Shown one piece after another: positions 27,538 to 35,359 of a stretch of 64,000 nt of DNA. The notes under the pieces are model-generated. The model saw only the letters and a program-made list of their open reading frames with translations, ran no database searches and was not told the origin of the DNA. Position numbers and translations under genes: made by a program. Origin of the DNA: Pseudanabaena mucicola str. Chao 1806 (GTDB lineage: Bacteria > Cyanobacteriota > Cyanobacteriia > Pseudanabaenales > Pseudanabaenaceae); contig NZ_CP097329.1 of assembly GCF_030323025.1 (NCBI RefSeq), forward strand, positions 3,644,001 through 3,708,000. The letters are read 5' to 3'. The first letter of the stretch is position 1. Each line of letters opens with the position of its first letter.

Positions 27538-28052
27538 GAGTAAACAAGTTTGTAGAGCATATTCTTGTGCTGCCTGAAGATGATGCTAATCGCCAAATTG
27601 TCAATGGATTTATTCTTAACTTAAGCGTTAATGCAACTGCTATTCAAGTCTTACCGATCGCTAATGGTTGGAAAAAAGTGGTAGATAAATTCAAGAATGA
27701 TCATGTCTCTGAGATGGAAAAATTACCAAAGAGAATGATTGTCTTAGTTATTGACTTTGATGACTATAAGAAACCAGATGGATTAAATTATGAAAATCGA
27801 TTAAGTTATGTCAGGAGCCAAATTCCTAACAATTTGTCAGAAAGGGTATTTATTCTTGGATCTCGGACTGCACCCGAAGATCTTAAGAGTGATATAAAAA
27901 AGAGTTTTGAAGAAATTGGCGAAGATCTTGCTAAAGATTGTCCCAAAGACACGAGTAAAATATGGGAGCATCGTCTTCTTAAACATAATGAAAATGAGCT
28001 AAAGCGTATACGAAAAGCGGTCAAATTATTTTTGTTTAATGACAAATTATAG
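27534..28052 (+). CDS. TOPRIM-like protein, partner of the upstream ATPase
   Basis: A 172-residue protein. The predicted order beta-alpha-beta-alpha-beta with an acidic turn (HILVLPEDDANRQIV, residues 9-23) and a DxD strand end (VLVIDFDDY, near residue 80) fits a TOPRIM fold, in which the Glu and the two Asp bind metal. A third strand RVFILGSRTAPEDL and a helical tail follow. I do not recognise an established family name; DUF4276/DUF4435 and RloB-like proteins are the nearest ideas. The start overlaps the ATPase stop (ATGA), implying translational coupling and a joint function. Confidence 0.65.
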   Translation: MRVNKFVEHILVLPEDDANRQIVNGFILNLSVNATAIQVLPIANGWKKVVDKFKNDHVSEMEKLPKRMIVLVIDFDDYKKPDGLNYENRLSYVRSQIPNNLSERVFILGSRTAPEDLKSDIKKSFEEIGEDLAKDCPKDTSKIWEHRLLKHNENELKRIRKAVKLFLFNDKL

Positions 28053-28060
28053 GAGAAAAT

Positions 28061-28303
28061 ATGTCAATTATACCTTTAACCGAAGCTCAAATTAAACTTC
28101 AAGATTTGATCAATGAAGTTTCACAGTCTCATGAACCTGTCATGATTTCAGGAGCCACATCTAATGCTTTCCTAGTCTCTGAAGAAGATTGGAAGGGAAT
28201 TCAAGAAACAATCTATTTACTCTCAATTCCTAATGTAGGCGCATCAATTGTAGAAGGTTTAGCAACTCCCATTAGTGAATGTAGCGAGACACTAGAATGG
28301 TGA
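28061..28303 (+). CDS. Type II antitoxin, Phd/YefM family
   Basis: An 80-residue protein with the Phd/YefM N-terminal fold: IPLTEAQIKLQDLINEVSQ then EPVMISGATSNAFLVSEEDW. The C-terminal third, which in the family wraps around the toxin, is short and acidic. It starts 8 bp after the TOPRIM-like gene with an AGGAG site (about 28050) and overlaps the toxin gene by 7 bp. Such antitoxins usually autorepress; the operator may lie within or upstream of the ATPase gene since no separate promoter is visible. Confidence 0.85.
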   Translation: MSIIPLTEAQIKLQDLINEVSQSHEPVMISGATSNAFLVSEEDWKGIQETIYLLSIPNVGASIVEGLATPISECSETLEW

Positions 28304-28563
28304 AGTGGAAATTGGTATACACAAAGCAAGCTCAAAAGGATGCTAAGAAAATTGCTGCAACTAATCTCAAAGATAAGGTTACTGAACTTTTAGCCATAAT
28401 TCAGGTAAATCCATTCCAAAATCTGCCACCCTATGAAAAGTTGGTTGGTGATTTAGCTGGTGCATATTCCCGCAGAATCAATATCCAGCATCGACTTGTT
28501 TATCAAGTGATCGAATCAGAGCAAACCATTAAAATAATCAGGATGTGGACGCATTACGAGTAA
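28297..28563 (+). CDS. Type II toxin, Txe/YoeB family mRNA interferase
   Basis: An 88-residue RelE-fold endoribonuclease. Family features: WKLVYTKQAQKDAKKI at the start, NPFQNLPPYEKLVGDLAGAYSRRINIQHRLVY (Glu, Arg and the HRLVY strand; segments quoted in part below the length limit) and the C-terminal MWTHYE with the catalytic His-Tyr. All expected catalytic residues seem present, so it is probably active. In the family it cleaves mRNA at the ribosomal A site. It ends the four-gene unit; its 3' end is repeated at 26223-26266. Confidence 0.88.
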   Translation: MVKWKLVYTKQAQKDAKKIAATNLKDKVTELLAIIQVNPFQNLPPYEKLVGDLAGAYSRRINIQHRLVYQVIESEQTIKIIRMWTHYE

Positions 28564-28661
28564 GCGCGATCGCTATAATAGTTAAGCAAGATTGTAGTTA
28601 AAAGCATTACAATTTAACGCACTAGATATATTTGCCAAAAAGCATCTCAAAAGCACCCGTT

Positions 28662-30137
28662 ATGACTGCAACCGCCACCAAGACAACAACCAAAACACAA
28701 TACGAAGCTGTCATTGGACTAGAAACTCACTGTCAGTTGACCACGAACTCCAAGATATTTTGTAACTGTTCAACCCAGTTTGGCGCAACCCCAAATACTA
28801 ATGTTTGCCCTGTTTGTCTCGGAATGCCAGGGGTGTTGCCCGTACTTAACGAAAAAGTTTTGGAATACGCAGTCAAGGCTGGACTAGCACTAAATTGTCA
28901 AATTGCCCCCCATAGCAAATTCGATCGCAAACAATATTTTTATCCCGACCTTCCCAAAAACTATCAAGTCTCTCAATACGACTTGCCGATCGCCGAGCAT
29001 GGTTGGCTAGAAGTTCAATTAGAAGATGGCAGCACGAAGCGCATTGGCATTACTCGTCTGCACATGGAAGAGGATGCAGGCAAGTTAGTCCATGCAGGTA
29101 GTGATCGCCTTTCAGGTTCTAGCCATTCCCTAGTTGATTTCAATCGTACAGGTGTGCCTTTGTGCGAAATTGTTTCGGAACCTGATATGCGATCGGGTGC
29201 AGAAGCGGCTGCCTATGCCCAAGAACTGCGGCGGATTATGCGCTACCTTGGTGTTTGTGATGGCAATATGCAGGAAGGTTCTCTTCGTTGTGATGTAAAT
29301 ATTTCTGTGCGCCCTTTCGGACAAGAGAAGTTCGGCACAAAGGTAGAAATCAAAAACATGAACTCCTTCAATGCCATTCAGAGAGCGATCGATTTTGAAA
29401 TTAATCGCCAAATAGAAGCTATTGAGTCTGGAGAAAAGATTAAGCAGGAAACGCGCCTGTGGGAAGAGAATACTCAACGCACCATCAGTATGCGTTCCAA
29501 GGAAGGAGCCAGTGACTATCGCTATTTCCCTGAGCCTGACTTGATGGCGATCGAGGTTCCACAGTCTAAATTAGAGAAATATCGTTCTGAACTTCCCACC
29601 CTTCCTATGGCACATCGTCATCGTTATCGCGATGAGTTTGGACTGGCTCCCTACGATGCTGCTCTAATTGCCGATGATCGCAGTATTGCAGAATTCTTTG
29701 ATGCGACAATTCTCACGGGAGCAGAACCTAAGCAAGTGTTTAACTGGGTGATGGGTGACATTACCGCTTATCTCAATGAGAATAAGCTCAAGATTGGCGA
29801 TATAGCTCTTACTCCTGCGATTTTAAGCGAAATGATTGCTTTAATCACCAATGGTACGATTAGTAGCAAAATTGCGAAGGATATCTTGCCTGAACTAATA
29901 GTCAAAGGTGGATCGGTCAAAGAACTGGTTGCAGCCAAAGGTTTAACAGTTCTTGCAGGTGCAGAACTAGAGAAAATCATTGACGAGATTATTGCGGCTA
30001 ATCCAAAGGAAGTGGAACAATATAAAGCTGGTAAAACCAAACTCTTAGGATTCTTTGTCGGTCAAACCATGAAGAAAACCCAAGGTCGCGCCGAACCTCA
30101 ATCTACTAATAAATTGATTGCCGATAAATTGGCTTAA
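28662..30137 (+). CDS. gatB: Aspartyl/glutamyl-tRNA(Asn/Gln) amidotransferase subunit B
   Basis: Subunit B of the GatCAB transamidosome, which binds the misacylated tRNA and hosts its phosphorylation. It has YEAVIGLETHCQL at the start, the Zn-site cysteines in IFCNCSTQFG and NVCPVCLGMPG, and HMEEDAGKL, EIVSEPDMRS, KVEIKNMNSF in the core; the C-terminal YqeY-like domain is complete. I start at ATG 28662 (MTATATK); TTG 28632 would add 10 residues. HIP1 reappears just before this gene, marking the return to backbone sequence. Confidence 0.95.
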   Translation: MTATATKTTTKTQYEAVIGLETHCQLTTNSKIFCNCSTQFGATPNTNVCPVCLGMPGVLPVLNEKVLEYAVKAGLALNCQIAPHSKFDRKQYFYPDLPKNYQVSQYDLPIAEHGWLEVQLEDGSTKRIGITRLHMEEDAGKLVHAGSDRLSGSSHSLVDFNRTGVPLCEIVSEPDMRSGAEAAAYAQELRRIMRYLGVCDGNMQEGSLRCDVNISVRPFGQEKFGTKVEIKNMNSFNAIQRAIDFEINRQIEAIESGEKIKQETRLWEENTQRTISMRSKEGASDYRYFPEPDLMAIEVPQSKLEKYRSELPTLPMAHRHRYRDEFGLAPYDAALIADDRSIAEFFDATILTGAEPKQVFNWVMGDITAYLNENKLKIGDIALTPAILSEMIALITNGTISSKIAKDILPELIVKGGSVKELVAAKGLTVLAGAELEKIIDEIIAANPKEVEQYKAGKTKLLGFFVGQTMKKTQGRAEPQSTNKLIADKLA

Positions 30138-30176
30138 CAAAGAAAGGCGGCGCAATGAGCCGCCTTTCTTTGTTAA
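30134..30176 (+). terminator. 18-bp perfect terminator hairpin of gatB
   Basis: TTAACAAAGAAAGGCGGC pairs exactly with GCCGCCTTTCTTTGTTAA around loop GCAATGA; the stem includes the gatB stop codon. Confidence 0.85.
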
Positions 30177-30219
30177 ATTCCTATCTTTGTGCAGGGAATC
30201 TGAAGTAGCAAAAGATATT

Positions 30220-30300
30220 GGTAGTGCTGCAAAGTAATTTTTTTAGTAATTGTGTTGCGGTCGCGAAGCGACCGCAACACAATTACATTGCATGACTACC
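30220..30300 (+). repeat. MITE-like repeat family A, copy 3
   Basis: GGTAGTGCTGCAAAGTAAT to CATTGCATGACTACC. The central arms read TTGCGGTCGC/GCGACCGCAA instead of GGGCGC/GCGCCC, a compensatory change. It directly abuts the IS66 remnant. Confidence 0.9.
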
Positions 30301-30312
30301 CTGTAGAAACGG

Positions 30313-30450
30313 ACTTTTCCCGTTAATGATGGTATCAGTGTCCATGATGGTTTATCTAGTTATGCCAAATATGATTGTAAACATGCTTTGTGCAATGCAC
30401 ATCATCTTCCTTTTGATAACAATCAGGCGGAACGTGATTTACGTATCTGA
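30313..30450 (+). pseudogene. IS66-family transposase remnant, internally deleted
   Basis: One open stretch encodes VNDGISVHDGLSSYAKYDC then KHALCNAHHL, which is the IS66 catalytic region (VHD...YDC.HALCNAHHL), joined directly to PFDNNQAERDLR, the downstream IS66 motif that is normally more than 100 residues away, then a stop at 30448-30450. The intervening sequence and both transposon ends are missing. A dead fragment. Confidence 0.85.
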
Positions 30451-30470
30451 TGTTACGTGGAACAAATATC

Positions 30471-30571
30471 ACCCTCACCCCCCTGCCCCCTCTCCCATCA
30501 AGGGAGAGGGGGAGCTAGACTAATTTCTTGTTCCCCTCTCCCATTAAGGGAGAGGGGCTAGGGGTGAGGGT
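30471..30571. repeat. C-rich/G-rich dispersed palindrome (CCCTCACCCC type)
   Basis: ACCCTCACCCCCCTGCCCC at the left is mirrored by GGGGCTAGGGGTGAGGGT at the right, with two nested CCCTCTCCC-TTAAGGGAGAGGG hairpins. This type is widespread in cyanobacteria. The rest of the spacer 30451-30693 shows nothing recognisable. Confidence 0.75.
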
Positions 30572-30693
30572 CTTAGAAACTTCCACGAAACATCAGTTAA
30601 GCATTTATACTCAGTGCCTAATTGAGATGCTCCCATCATTGCCTAGGCATAATTGCAGCAGTCCATTAGCTCGAACTTCAGAAAACGTGACGA

Positions 30694-32937
30694 TTAAGCA
30701 AATTCAGGTCTGCCCTGTGACATAAAATGCTTTTGCGAACTCATCTCAGGCTCACCATCTTTAGGAACTCTCTGCACATATGTACCATCGGCGTGAAGAT
30801 CCCATGTTTGGCGATTATCCGCTAAGACAATTTCCAGTATCTGCTTTAATTCCTGAACTAGGGATGGCTCCTCCACAGGAGTTATAACTTCTACTCGTGC
30901 ATCCAAATTGCGTGGCATCCAATCAGCACTACCGATATATACTTCTTCACTACCACCATTACTGAAATAGAAAATGCGAGAATGTTCGAGAAAGCGACCA
31001 ATTACACTAATCACCCTGATGCGATCGCTTAATCCCTTCACCCTAGGACGCAAGCAGCATATACCCCGAATAATTAAGTCAACATTTACGCCAACCTGTG
31101 AAGCTTCATACAATGTAGAGATAATTTCGGGATCAACCAGTGAATTCATCTTAGCAATTATGTACGAAGGATATCCCTGCTTTTGATGTTCAATTTCCCG
31201 ATGAATCAATTGCAGAAACCTATCGCGCATATTCACTGGTGCAACTAAAAGCTTGCGATATTCGCGCTGACGGGAATAGCCAGTGAGATAGTTAAACAAA
31301 TCGGTTAAATCTGCCCCTAAGTCATCACGGCAACTAAATATACCGAGATCGCTGTAAAACCTAGCAGTTTTTGGATTGTAATTACCAGTACCGATATGCA
31401 CATAGCGCACAAGATGATCACCTTCCTGACGTACAACCAGAGCTGTTTTCGTATGGGTCTTAAGATTCTTTAATCCATAAACAACATGCACACCTGCATT
31501 TTCCAGTTTCCTTGCCCAGAGGATATTATTCGCCTCATCAAACCTTGCCTTGAGTTCTACCAGCACGGCGACCTGTTTACCATTCTCTGCCGCCCGAATC
31601 AGCGCATGAACAATTGGCGAATCCCCTGAAGTGCGATACAGCGTCTGCTTAATCGCTAATACCTTATGATCATTCGCCGACTCTTCGATAAATCGCTGTA
31701 CTGTCGTCGTAAAAGACTGATAGGGATGATGAACTAAAAAATCTCCTTCTCGAATAATATCAAAGATGTTTCTTTCATTAGACGAATCTTTGAGCCGTGG
31801 ATGAGTTACCGATTTCCAAGGTTGATCTTGATGCTCAGGCAGAGGCAAAAAAGCGAGTGTCATTAAATCTCCCAAACCAATTAGCCCTGGGATATTGTAG
31901 ACATCTGCTTCCGTAATTCCTAATTGCTCAATCAATTTTTGGCGAATGGCAGAGGGAACATCATTAGCAATTTCCATCCTTACTACTGAGCCAAATTTCT
32001 GTTTGCGTAATTCCTCTTGCAATGCTGAGATCAAGTCATCAGCTTCTTCCTCTTCGATGTCTAGCTCCGCATCGCGAGTAATCCGAAATGGATAATAACT
32101 AAGAATCTCCATACCTGGAAATAATGCGTCAAGATTGTGAGCAATAACTTGTTCTAGCGGTACAAATGTATGATCTTTAGTCTCAGGAATTCTTACAAAA
32201 CGGGGTAATACACTGGGTACTTTGACCCGCGCAAAATTTTCTTCACCTGTCTCGCGATCGCTTACCAATACAACTAAATTCAAGCTGAGATTGGAGATAT
32301 AAGGAAATGGATGAGCTGGATCAACTGCCAAAGGAGTAAGTACAGGAAAAAGTTTTTCACGAAAATAAGTTTTTAAATAATGCTGATGCTTCTTATCGAT
32401 TTTTTTATAATCCAGTAGCCTGACCCCCTGCTTATGAAGTTCTGGACGCAATGTATTCTCAAAAAAATCATGCTGCATTGTTACTAACGGCACAAGCGCA
32501 TCCCGAATTGCCAATAACTGCTTATCGGGCTTCAGTCCATCATCGGTGATGATATCAAGTTGCTCGGCAAACCTTTTCTTGACCCCTGCCACTCTCACCA
32601 TAAAGAATTCATCAAGGTTTGTGCTAAAAATGGCACAAAATTTAGCTCGCTCAAGTAATGGAGTCCGCGCATCAATCCCTTCATGTAAAACTCTTTTGTT
32701 AAAGGCAATCCAACTTAATTCACGGTTAAAAAAATATCGTGAACGGTCAATCATCTTGTCTACTTTTTTATGAACTGGATTAATTGGTTGTTCTAGTTCT
32801 AATAAACTGTTATCAGATTTGCCATCAATCTCTGGATTAGCTAAGAATACATCTCCTTCATTAACAGATACTTCTTCAACGGTCTCTCCATTTTTCTTGC
32901 TCAAATCCTTAGTTAAATCTTTTTTAGTTCTAGTCAT
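30694..32937 (-). CDS. ppk1: Polyphosphate kinase 1
   Basis: Makes polyphosphate from ATP. The 747-residue protein has all four PPK1 domains: an N-terminal helical domain with FFNRELSWIAFNKRVLHE, the head domain, then two PLD-like catalytic domains. The phospho-acceptor His is in VRYVHIGTGNYNPKTAR; a second conserved His is in IFDIIREGDFLVHHPYQSF. A charged, Asp/Glu/Lys-rich N-terminal extension of about 60 residues is unusual but common in cyanobacteria. ATG at 32935-32937. Monocistronic. Confidence 0.95.
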   Translation of the reverse strand: MTRTKKDLTKDLSKKNGETVEEVSVNEGDVFLANPEIDGKSDNSLLELEQPINPVHKKVDKMIDRSRYFFNRELSWIAFNKRVLHEGIDARTPLLERAKFCAIFSTNLDEFFMVRVAGVKKRFAEQLDIITDDGLKPDKQLLAIRDALVPLVTMQHDFFENTLRPELHKQGVRLLDYKKIDKKHQHYLKTYFREKLFPVLTPLAVDPAHPFPYISNLSLNLVVLVSDRETGEENFARVKVPSVLPRFVRIPETKDHTFVPLEQVIAHNLDALFPGMEILSYYPFRITRDAELDIEEEEADDLISALQEELRKQKFGSVVRMEIANDVPSAIRQKLIEQLGITEADVYNIPGLIGLGDLMTLAFLPLPEHQDQPWKSVTHPRLKDSSNERNIFDIIREGDFLVHHPYQSFTTTVQRFIEESANDHKVLAIKQTLYRTSGDSPIVHALIRAAENGKQVAVLVELKARFDEANNILWARKLENAGVHVVYGLKNLKTHTKTALVVRQEGDHLVRYVHIGTGNYNPKTARFYSDLGIFSCRDDLGADLTDLFNYLTGYSRQREYRKLLVAPVNMRDRFLQLIHREIEHQKQGYPSYIIAKMNSLVDPEIISTLYEASQVGVNVDLIIRGICCLRPRVKGLSDRIRVISVIGRFLEHSRIFYFSNGGSEEVYIGSADWMPRNLDARVEVITPVEEPSLVQELKQILEIVLADNRQTWDLHADGTYVQRVPKDGEPEMSSQKHFMSQGRPEFA

Positions 32938-33060
32938 AGCTATTAAACCAGTAAAAGTTTATTTCCTAGTAACTAGATTACATACATATCGACAATTTCA
33001 GTGTGAGTTGAGATACTTACTAAATTCAGTCTAACTCTATTCCAGTAAGATTATTTTCCA

Positions 33061-33135
33061 GTACATGCAATGTAATTGTGTTGCAGGCGCGAATCGCCCG
33101 CAACACAATTACTAAAAAAGTACTTTGAAGCACTA
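33061..33135 (-). repeat. MITE-like repeat family A, copy 4 (inverted)
   Basis: ATGCAATGTAATTGTGTTG at the left and CAACACAATTACTAAAAAAG then TACTTTGAAGCACTA at the right: the family A consensus read on the other strand, with the GGTAGT ends eroded. It lies in the 302-bp spacer between ppk1 and gpx. Confidence 0.82.
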
Positions 33136-33141
33136 TCTGAA

Positions 33142-33170
33142 GGTCAGGGTTTGCTGAACAAACCCTGACC
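33142..33170. terminator. Hairpin 3' of gpx
   Basis: GGTCAGGGTTT pairs with AAACCCTGACC around loop GCTGAAC. It is about 70 bp downstream of the minus-strand gpx stop; the T-rich flank is on the plus side, so terminator function for gpx is uncertain. Confidence 0.45.
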
Positions 33171-33239
33171 CTTTTATTTCTCGAAAGTGTTACTACGCTT
33201 TTATGAATCCCAAACTAAACTTGGTAAAGATTTTTAGTT

Positions 33240-33713
33240 CTAGGAGAGTAGAGCTTCAATGTCTTTACGCAATCCAGCATCTTCAGGCGCAATACTAGAA
33301 GGATAGTACTTCACGACTTTACCTTCTTTATCGACAAGAAACTTATTAAAGTTCCACTGTACTTGACTACCTGTAGTTTCGGTAAGGTATTTATACGCAT
33401 CAGTAATGTCAGCACCTTTCACCTTTACTTTGCTAAATAGATCAAAAGTGACATCATAGGTGAGGGAACAGAAGCTCTTGATTTCTGTTTCAGTGCCAGG
33501 CTCCTGTGCGCCAAAGTCGTTGCTAGGAAAGCCCAAAATCTCAAAGCCTTTATCTTTGTATTCACGATAAAGAGCTTCGAGTCCCTTGTATTGTTTTGTG
33601 TAGCCACATTTAGAAGCAACATTGACAACTAAAGCAACTTTGCCTTTATACTGCGCGAGATCAACTAGTTGACCATCGATGTTAGTAATCTTGAAATCGT
33701 AAAGTGTTGACAT
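33240..33713 (-). CDS. gpx: Glutathione peroxidase-like thiol peroxidase
   Basis: A 157-residue Cys-type GPx. The peroxidatic Cys36 is in NVASKCGYTKQYKGLE, followed by FPSNDFGAQEPG (conserved Gln) and WNFNKFLVDKEG (Trp and Asn). A resolving-type Cys is in IKSFCSLTYDV, as in thioredoxin-dependent GPx of plants and cyanobacteria, so thioredoxin or NADPH-linked reduction of lipid hydroperoxides is more likely than glutathione. No signal peptide. ATG at 33711-33713. Confidence 0.92.
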   Translation of the reverse strand: MSTLYDFKITNIDGQLVDLAQYKGKVALVVNVASKCGYTKQYKGLEALYREYKDKGFEILGFPSNDFGAQEPGTETEIKSFCSLTYDVTFDLFSKVKVKGADITDAYKYLTETTGSQVQWNFNKFLVDKEGKVVKYYPSSIAPEDAGLRKDIEALLS

Positions 33714-33746
33714 ATATTGAGGTTTTTAGGTTGGTTTTGAGAATGT

Positions 33747-33789
33747 GGTCTGAGAGTTTTTATCCCTCAGGGATAAAAACTCTCAGACC
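33747..33789. repeat. 20-bp perfect hairpin in the divergent gpx/kinase spacer
   Basis: Positions 33747-33766 are the exact complement of 33770-33789 with loop TCA; the start is GGTCTGAGAG. Followed by ATTGAGGATTGCTATAG, which resembles the end of repeat family C. It lies between two divergent genes, where a terminator would not be expected, so it is either regulatory or another mobile hairpin. Confidence 0.6.
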
Positions 33790-33843
33790 GATTGAGGATT
33801 GCTATAGTTGAGAAGATCTATTTAGCATTTTGCAGCGACTTGA

Positions 33844-34368
33844 ATGGCAAGTGTAATTATCCTGATTGGTGTACCTGCGAGTGGCAAATCTAGCCTTGCT
33901 GAGCAGATGTTGCGGACTACTAATCAGAATTCTGGGCAAGCCAGTAGTAGCCTCACGTATGGTCAAACACAACTGATCAGTCCCGATCGCATTCGTGCTT
34001 CACTCTATGGATCAGCCGATATGCAAGGAGATTGGTCAGAAATTTGGGCACAGGTACAACAAGAATTTGCAAATGCTGCCAAATCGCAACAATCTGTAAT
34101 ATATGATGCCACAAACTATAAGCGCGAATATCGCAAAAATATTATTTCCCTAGCCAAAGACTATGGATTTAGACCAATTACGGGCGTTTGGTTAAATGTG
34201 CCGCTTTGGATTTGTTTGTCACGCAACGATCATCGCGATCGCCAAGTCCCTGACGATATTATTATTGAAATGCACCGCATGCTCTCCTATAGCCCGCCCA
34301 GTCTGAGTGAAGGCTTTGACCGCATCCTTTTTCATGATGAAAAGTCCGATAATGAGTGGATTGATTAA
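33844..34368 (+). CDS. P-loop kinase-like ATPase (zeta-toxin/AAA_33 type)
   Basis: A 174-residue small P-loop protein. Walker A GVPASGKSS is at residues 9-17; ISPDRIRASLYG and VIYDATNYKREYR are the DxxR and DATN segments of polynucleotide-kinase/zeta-like kinases, and a lid-like RNDHRDRQVPDDIIIEMH with several Arg follows. Substrate unknown; close relatives are often annotated simply as AAA family ATPases. ATG at 33844. The small basic-protein gene follows after 77 bp. Confidence 0.78.
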   Translation: MASVIILIGVPASGKSSLAEQMLRTTNQNSGQASSSLTYGQTQLISPDRIRASLYGSADMQGDWSEIWAQVQQEFANAAKSQQSVIYDATNYKREYRKNIISLAKDYGFRPITGVWLNVPLWICLSRNDHRDRQVPDDIIIEMHRMLSYSPPSLSEGFDRILFHDEKSDNEWID

Positions 34369-34445
34369 AATAATTTGTGTTTGTCTATTTCTCGTTTTGT
34401 GCTAGCTTAAATAGACGCAATCTCTAAGGGGTATAACAGTTTAAA

Positions 34446-34661
34446 ATGGCTAAGCGCCGCAACCAGAAAAAAGAAAAAGCTCTTCGCAACCAAGCGTATG
34501 CGCGTAAGTTTCGCAAGCGCACCCCTCTGGGTCGCTTTGGACGCAGAAGACCAATGGGTAACTACAACGATCCTGAAGACTCTGAAGCCAATGGTGCTGC
34601 TGATACTGGCGCTGCTGATACTGGCGCTGCTGATACTGGCGCTGCAATTGGCAAGTTCTAA
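34446..34661 (+). CDS. Small basic protein with AADTG repeats, unknown function
   Basis: A 71-residue protein. The first 35 residues are extremely basic (MAKRRNQKKEKALRNQAYAR, then FRKRTPLGRFGRRRP), suggesting RNA or ribosome contact. The C-terminal part has three perfect AADTG repeats encoded by three 15-bp units GCTGCTGATACTGGC at about 34596-34640, followed by AAIGKF. I recall similar basic N-termini in small cyanobacterial proteins but no function. Strong start context: AAGGGG about 15 bp upstream. Repeat number may vary between strains. Confidence 0.7.
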   Translation: MAKRRNQKKEKALRNQAYARKFRKRTPLGRFGRRRPMGNYNDPEDSEANGAADTGAADTGAADTGAAIGKF

Positions 34662-34700
34662 CTTGAATTCTGGTGATCAATTCCCAGTATTCTCCAGATC

Positions 34701-35156
34701 ATGAATATCAGTTTTGCCATTGCGTTACATACAACTTCAACAAAATTGGAGCTTGCGATCGCTGAAATCAACCAAAATTCAGGTCGTCATTCTCAAATTT
34801 ATAACATCTATAAACAGCAGTCATGGGAACTAGGCAGAGAGCTATCTGTGCAGTTTCATGACTGCTTGAATATGTTCGTAGGTGATCTTTCTTGGACTGA
34901 TTTCACTTTTTTGGCGATCGCCACAGGGATTGGCAGTTTTACAGGCACAAGAATTGGCGTAGTGGTAGCAAGGACATTGGGTGAACAGCTTAATATTCCT
35001 GTATATGGAATTGACTGCGAGACGATTATCACCAAATCGCAACAATCCTCCCCGCCAAGACCCTTGAGCGAAAGCTTACTAGCGATCGCCTATGAGCAAT
35101 GGCAAGCTGGTATTTATCCAACTTGGCAATATGTATTGCCACTCTATGAATCCTAA
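34701..35156 (+). CDS. tsaB: tRNA threonylcarbamoyladenosine biosynthesis protein TsaB
   Basis: Partner of TsaD in t6A37 synthesis. 151 residues, shorter than E. coli TsaB (231), so mainly the N-terminal ASKHA lobe: IALHTTSTKLELAI, then TFLAIATGIGSFTGTRIGV and ARTLGEQLNIPVYGID. The GxGSFTGxR motif is diagnostic. The truncated second lobe seems to be usual in cyanobacteria, but I cannot verify this. Followed by a terminator. Confidence 0.85.
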   Translation: MNISFAIALHTTSTKLELAIAEINQNSGRHSQIYNIYKQQSWELGRELSVQFHDCLNMFVGDLSWTDFTFLAIATGIGSFTGTRIGVVVARTLGEQLNIPVYGIDCETIITKSQQSSPPRPLSESLLAIAYEQWQAGIYPTWQYVLPLYES

Positions 35157-35190
35157 CAGAAGGTGCATTTAGAGCGCCTTCTGTTTTTTT
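35155..35190 (+). terminator. Terminator of tsaB
   Basis: ACAGAAGGTGC pairs with GCGCCTTCTGT (loop ATTTAGA, one G-U) followed by seven T residues. Confidence 0.85.
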
Positions 35191-35359
35191 AGTAAGTTAG
35201 TACACTTACGTTTTGGTGTTTCAAAGTGCTAGAATTGCCATACTGAAAGTACATACAAGGTTGAATTTTCTCAACTAGCGATCATTCGTTAGAGTATCTG
35301 AATCACCTTTTATTACCTAGGCAAGTACATCTAGGACGGTAGTTATTCCAGCTTGACCT

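Noticed and set aside
30326-30725. Two short plus-strand frames after gatB
   Set aside because: They read the IS66 remnant and the C-rich palindrome in the wrong frames (Pro-Ser-Pro-Ile-Lys-Gly repeats arise from the palindrome).
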